A DNA stretch of 8,839 bases, taken from positions 1 through 8,839 of the forward strand of contig CATJZR010000076.1 in assembly GCA_949745625.1 (NCBI GenBank), written 5' to 3'. Shown here one piece after another: positions 5,409 to 8,839 of the stretch (within the stretch, counting starts at the first letter, position 1; every line of letters starts with the position of its first letter). Origin of the DNA: an uncultured Eubacteriales bacterium. Its GTDB lineage: Bacteria; Bacillota; Clostridia; Christensenellales; Borkfalkiaceae. A model generated the notes under the pieces. That model had not been told where the DNA came from and did not search any database. It saw nothing but the letters and a program-made list of their open reading frames with translations. Position numbers and translations under genes: made by a program.

Positions 5409-7348
5409 TAAGCACCATCAGTTATACGTTTCCAAGTGTATTTATTATAAACTTTCAATCCCTCGCCCGACAAATAATTTTCGGGTATTTCGGAAATTTT
5501 TTTGTCGCCATCGTACAAAAACCAGTCCGTTTTTTCAGAAAACGAAACATCTGCACTGTCCGCAGTGCCGAAAAACGCAAATGTCCCGATTTCTCGTACT
5601 CCCGCAGGAATGAATATGCTTTCAAGCGCGGAGCAATTCCAGAAAGCCGCCGAACCGATAATCTTCAACCCTGACGGCAAAGCGATGTTTGCAAGCGAAA
5701 CGCAGCCGTAAAATCCTTCATCCCCCAACGCCTCGACGCTATCGGGCAAAATAATCTTATTTACAAAAGTACAGTATTTGAACGCGCCATCAGGCAAATA
5801 CGTCCCTTCAGATATTACTACCGTCGTAAGCGACGGCGGTATCCATTTATCGTTATCCGTAGCACTGTCCGCGCCGAAAAAATAACCGAGATGCGACTGG
5901 TTACCCCTGTCCGCACCGATAAACGGAACAGTCAGGCTGCATAGATTTTTACAGCCGTAAAGCGCAGCCTTTTCTATTCTCGTAATAGTTTGCGGAATTA
6001 TTAACGTACTGCCTTCAAACCCGCCGAATGTCCCGACCGCGGTTACGGCTTTGCCGTTATGCACCGCTGGGACTTCAAACACATCCGCCTTCACGCTTCC
6101 GGTGCCGCAAAAAACGTAATAGCTTCCGTCGCTGCCAAGCGACCATTCAAGTCCCTTTATGCCGCCGGCATCGTAGGGACATACCGTACAGGCGTTATCG
6201 CCCCAGACGTGTTCGCTACGGTCCTTTACGTCATTACATACCGTGCATAGCAAATAATGAACGACTTCGTCGTACAACTTTTCGAAAACATGTCCCAAAG
6301 CGGGTATTCGCTCGCGTGCAAGTTCTTCACTGCACAACGTACACTCAACGCGGCGTGTCCCGTCCGCCTCGCAATCGGGCAAACGCTCGGTTATCCAGTC
6401 CGACGGTATATGCTCGGTCTTATCGACTTTGCGTATTTCACGGTGAGCGCCATCGCGTGAGCAGACGCGCGTTTCTTCACCGAACGCGCTGCACGACGGA
6501 GCAGTTATCTGCTGCCACTGCCCGAAATCGTGACCTGCCGCCGGCAGAGTGCATGTTTCGAGGCGGACCGAGCAAAATGTACACTCGCGATATTCCTCGC
6601 CTTCGTCGGTACACGTTGCGGGCTTTGCGACAATCCAATCCGTCGAAATATGACCTACCGCAGGCACCGCACGGGTTTCGAGACGGGCCGAGCAAAACGT
6701 ACACTCGCGATATTCCTCGCCTTCGTCGGTACACGTTGCGGATTTAGCGACAATCCAGCCCGTCGAAATATGACCTACCGCAGGCACCGCACGGGTTTCA
6801 AGACGAGCCGAGCAAAACGTACACTCGCGATATTCCGTACCGTCATCGGTGCAGGTTGCGGCACGTTCAAGCTTCCATTCGGAGGCGTCGTGTTCAAGCA
6901 TATCGATAACACGCGTTTCGCGGTGCGACGCGTCCCTCAAACATACGCGGAACTGCTCGCCCTGCTCTGTACAGCTTGCAGGCTTTATAGTCGTCCACTC
7001 GCCGAAATCGTGACCGAGCGACGGAATTTCCACAACAGTATCATAACCGCAACGCTTGCACTCTTCATACGCAATGTAACCGCTCTCGTTACAGTCGGCG
7101 GGTTTTTCAACGACAGAAACATACTCGTGACCGTATGCGGCAACGGAGCTTTGCTGTCTGCTGCCGCAGTCGCAAAACCGTTCGCACACACCGTCCGCGG
7201 TACACGTGGCATTCACCGATACCGTCCACTCGCCGTAGCTGTGAATATGGGGAGTTTCGTTGAAAAGTCCGGTAACAATAATAATTAAACAACAGAGAAT
7301 GCCTGCAAAAAGAATTACAAAAACGTAATTGGGGTTCTCTTTTTTCAT
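5408..7348 (-). CDS. Membrane-anchored surface protein with Cys/His repeats and BspA-type leucine-rich repeats
   Basis: This is a 646-residue protein. Residues 8-29 form one hydrophobic segment after a short Lys-containing start, with no clear cleavage site or lipobox, so it is probably an N-terminal anchor with the rest outside. Residues 36-352 hold eight repeats of 38-40 residues and 353-390 two degenerate ones. Most repeats begin with His, have Trp at position 6, Cys at 14, 24 and 27, and end in a P-A-x-G-like turn. Repeats 3 and 7 replace Cys27 by a CxRDxxH form with His at 30. Residues about 400-620 are BspA-type (LRR_5) leucine-rich repeats with units such as IPQTITRIEKAALYGC and LPSGLKIIGSAAFWNC. 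Such proteins usually act in adhesion or ligand binding. No LPXTG or other wall signal is seen. The start at 7348 has no good ribosome site and lies 17 bases after the preceding stop; its 3' end overlaps the DUF1538 start, suggesting coupled translation. Confidence 0.9.
   Translation of the reverse strand: MKKENPNYVFVILFAGILCCLIIIVTGLFNETPHIHSYGEWTVSVNATCTADGVCERFCDCGSRQQSSVAAYGHEYVSVVEKPADCNESGYIAYEECKRCGYDTVVEIPSLGHDFGEWTTIKPASCTEQGEQFRVCLRDASHRETRVIDMLEHDASEWKLERAATCTDDGTEYRECTFCSARLETRAVPAVGHISTGWIVAKSATCTDEGEEYRECTFCSARLETRAVPAVGHISTDWIVAKPATCTDEGEEYRECTFCSVRLETCTLPAAGHDFGQWQQITAPSCSAFGEETRVCSRDGAHREIRKVDKTEHIPSDWITERLPDCEADGTRRVECTLCSEELARERIPALGHVFEKLYDEVVHYLLCTVCNDVKDRSEHVWGDNACTVCPYDAGGIKGLEWSLGSDGSYYVFCGTGSVKADVFEVPAVHNGKAVTAVGTFGGFEGSTLIIPQTITRIEKAALYGCKNLCSLTVPFIGADRGNQSHLGYFFGADSATDNDKWIPPSLTTVVISEGTYLPDGAFKYCTFVNKIILPDSVEALGDEGFYGCVSLANIALPSGLKIIGSAAFWNCSALESIFIPAGVREIGTFAFFGTADSADVSFSEKTDWFLYDGDKKISEIPENYLSGEGLKVYNKYTWKRITDGA
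6293..7243 (-). repeat. Array of eight Cys/His-containing protein repeats of about 40 codons
   Basis: The units start at residues 36, 74, 113, 153, 193, 233, 273 and 313 of the surface protein. The conserved set is His1, Cys14, Cys24, Cys27, with His30 replacing Cys27 in units 3 and 7. Unit 2 is one residue shorter, with Cys13; unit 1 has extra Cys at 20 and Cys26 in place of 27. The positions allow either metal sites or disulfides; the sequence does not decide which. Confidence 0.85.
6533..6892 (-). repeat. Three near-identical 120-bp tandem repeats within the surface-protein gene
   Basis: Units at 6773-6892, 6653-6772 and 6533-6652 encode protein repeats 4, 5 and 6. The middle unit shares about 26 consecutive bases with the unit at 6773-6892 (starting at 6653) and about 43 consecutive bases with the unit at 6533-6652 (ending near 6732). 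It therefore looks like a mosaic of its neighbours, as expected from recent duplication by slippage or unequal recombination. The repeat length is a multiple of three, so copy-number change keeps the frame. Confidence 0.92.
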
Positions 7349-7365
7349 AAGTAAAACATCGCTTT

Positions 7366-8839
7366 TTAAATCCGTCCGCCGATTATTGCGTCAATCACTT
7401 CGCGCGGCAATACCCGCACGCTTACAGGCAACCACCCGACCGAGCCGCCTAACGCACTGAACCGATAGCATTGCTCGGTATAAGATGAACCGTCCAGCCC
7501 CGCAGCGTTTATAATCACCTCGGAAATACGGTAACGTGTTGCGTCAAAGCTGTAAAGCGTACCGATATGCGCTCCCAACCTTATAATATCGTCCACACTG
7601 TCGAACGAGGGTATGGAAAGCCCGTCGCCATCTGTACAGTTTTCTATTATTTCAAACAACGCTTCAAACTGCGATACGCTCACGAACGCTATTCTTGCTC
7701 CCGTTACGCCTGCGTCGGTTACTCGGAAATCTTCATCTATACTCGTCTGCGCGAAAATCAAATCGCTGTTGTTTTCGTGCGTGAAAACATAATGAGAGAA
7801 CGTGGCGCGCATAATTTCGCTTTGCAAAATCAGCATACGCACTTCGCGCGCGGGCAGACACATATAGTCTTCCACCGTCCAGTTGTCGAACGGCTTTTCG
7901 CCCTGCATTGCAATAAGCGCGTCTATAAAACCGACGGCTTCGTATGCGTTTATAAGTCCGTTTGAATAAACGCGCGAGGGAACGTAAAGCGAAAGATTAG
8001 ATACCAGCATATCCGCAAAGTTAGCCGCTACAAGGAAGGATTTTGTACCGCCGTTACCGTCGGAAAGCTGTTCCCTAATCAACCCGAGTGAAACCGTACC
8101 CACATCGAAATCGTCGATGTCTTTGCTGCCGAGCAGCGCGACGAGCGCGTCGATTTCCTGACGCCTTAACACCTCTAAATCGGTGCGGTTTGCTGCGGAG
8201 TGGTAAATCAAGCCGTTTTCCGCAAATGCCTCGCGCACATTATCGGTAATCAATCCCACTGCTATATCGGATTTGTAAATGACATCAAGCCTTGTAAGCG
8301 GTGTATCCGGACAGGATACCGATTTGTCGTTCAGCGTGCCGATAAGTTTTTTGACCTTTTGATTTACCGTGTTATTGTCGAATACAAATTCCTCGTCATC
8401 AGACATCTGCGAAATTCCGAATATTTCGTCAATGGCGCCCGTCATATCTGGCAGCTCGGAACGCCACACGTTGGTAGAGTCGTAATCGTCGAGTCTGTCC
8501 CTTGCGCCCGCGTCCATATAGAGCTTGGGAATACTCAACGCCGAGCATATATCCTCGTTGCCTACGATAAAGTTTACTACAGAAGCGGAAATTATGTTGC
8601 TTTTGTTTAGCACCTCTTTCTGCTCGACAAGCTTCTTGAGTATTTTTTCGTTGCTCATATCGGATGATAGACCGAATTCCGTAAGCTCTATAAATACGGA
8701 CGAAAGTTCGTCCCTTTTTACTACCTTGTCAAGCTTGTCGCCGATAAGCACATTACACGACGAGGCGGGTACGATAACCTCGAAATTTTCAAAACTGCCC
8801 TCTGGACACCCGCCGGAGCTTTCGCCCCGGACCCCGAGA
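7366..8839 (-). CDS. C-terminal part of a large repeat protein of unknown function (5' end outside window)
   Basis: I do not recognise this family. The frame is open from the stop at 7366-7368 to the right edge. A GTG at 8751 could serve as a start, but it has no ribosome site, and the residues before it (ending VIVPASSCNV) continue smoothly, so the gene very likely begins beyond the window. The visible 490 residues are acidic, lack membrane segments and have a helix-like pattern. Counting from the GTG, a degenerate unit recurs: a block like SNIISASVVNFIV (51-63), SDIAVGLITDNV (161-172), SFLVAANFADMLV (238-250) and SEIMRATFSHYVF (311-323). Each is followed 30-40 residues later by a block like MTGAIDEIFGI, RQEIDALVALLG, AVGFIDALIAM or SQFEALFEIIE. 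That makes four units of about 75-110 residues, with a possible fifth at RISEVIINAAG (408-418). It is the first gene seen of the right-hand operon, 17 bases before the surface-protein gene. An extracellular role is a guess from that neighbour. Confidence 0.75.
   Translation of the reverse strand, partial: LGVRGESSGGCPEGSFENFEVIVPASSCNVLIGDKLDKVVKRDELSSVFIELTEFGLSSDMSNEKILKKLVEQKEVLNKSNIISASVVNFIVGNEDICSALSIPKLYMDAGARDRLDDYDSTNVWRSELPDMTGAIDEIFGISQMSDDEEFVFDNNTVNQKVKKLIGTLNDKSVSCPDTPLTRLDVIYKSDIAVGLITDNVREAFAENGLIYHSAANRTDLEVLRRQEIDALVALLGSKDIDDFDVGTVSLGLIREQLSDGNGGTKSFLVAANFADMLVSNLSLYVPSRVYSNGLINAYEAVGFIDALIAMQGEKPFDNWTVEDYMCLPAREVRMLILQSEIMRATFSHYVFTHENNSDLIFAQTSIDEDFRVTDAGVTGARIAFVSVSQFEALFEIIENCTDGDGLSIPSFDSVDDIIRLGAHIGTLYSFDATRYRISEVIINAAGLDGSSYTEQCYRFSALGGSVGWLPVSVRVLPREVIDAIIGGRI

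Noticed and set aside
6028..6747. Long open frame on the plus strand opposite the Cys/His repeats, Arg-rich
   Set aside because: It lies inside a convincing minus-strand gene, has a repetitive Arg/Pro/His-rich product with no recognisable domain, and stays open because the 120-bp repeat unit is a multiple of three.
6293..7243. CRISPR array
   Set aside because: The repeats are 114-120 bp, in frame, without alternating unique spacers, and encode a conserved protein motif.
6530..7288. Another plus-strand open frame of 252 codons over the same repeats
   Set aside because: It has the same cause: in-frame repeats without stops in this frame. It repeats a TLAIFLAFVGTRCG-like unit that only mirrors the antisense repeats, and no ribosome site was seen.
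8749..8751. GTG as the true start of the repeat protein
   Set aside because: No ribosome site precedes it and the frame is open to the window edge with protein-like sequence, so the gene most likely starts outside the window.

Overview
The window looks like a piece of a chromosome from a Gram-positive, probably anaerobic Clostridia-type bacterium (Bacillota), quite possibly an uncultured gut lineage. The reasons are AGGAGG-type ribosome sites, a lipoprotein with a short Lys-rich signal, an MsmX/UgpC-type sugar ABC ATPase, a Cys-rich/BspA-like leucine-rich-repeat surface protein, and a DUF1538 membrane protein with P-II-like partners. The taxon is an inference from gene content; no rRNA or other marker is present. 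All six genes lie on the minus strand, so transcription runs from right to left, and coding density is very high.

Right-hand unit (8839 down to about 3057). The order of transcription is: (a) the 3' part of a large protein of unknown function built from degenerate repeats (7366-8839, 5' end outside the window); (b) a membrane-anchored protein with eight Cys/His-containing repeats of about 40 residues followed by a BspA-type leucine-rich-repeat domain (5408-7348); (c) a 515-residue DUF1538 integral membrane protein with two homologous halves (3861-5408); (d) and (e) two different P-II-like small proteins (3457-3852 and 3125-3457). The junctions are 17 nt, a TAATG overlap, 8 nt, and another TAATG overlap. 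The last stop codon is followed at once by two strong hairpins with T tracts. This looks like one operon whose last three genes form an ion-transporter/P-II regulatory module.

Intergenic region (2939-3124). This is the only real gap. It holds the tandem terminators, then an extended -10 promoter, two short inverted repeats that could be operators, and a ribosome site, all serving the left-hand unit.

Left-hand unit (2938 down to 1). It contains an unusually long MsmX/UgpC-like ABC ATPase (727 residues), with about 112 extra residues between the Q-loop and the signature motif and about 245 extra residues at the C-terminus. One base downstream starts a lipoprotein whose visible part resembles the N-terminal region of GH28/GH49-type polysaccharide hydrolases and which runs off the left edge. 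Together they suggest carbohydrate uptake and degradation at the cell surface.

The most interesting points are the DUF1538 plus paired P-II-like module co-transcribed with surface proteins, the large insertion and extension in the ABC ATPase, and the mosaic 120-bp tandem repeats in the surface protein. I saw no tRNA, rRNA, CRISPR, insertion sequence or phage genes.
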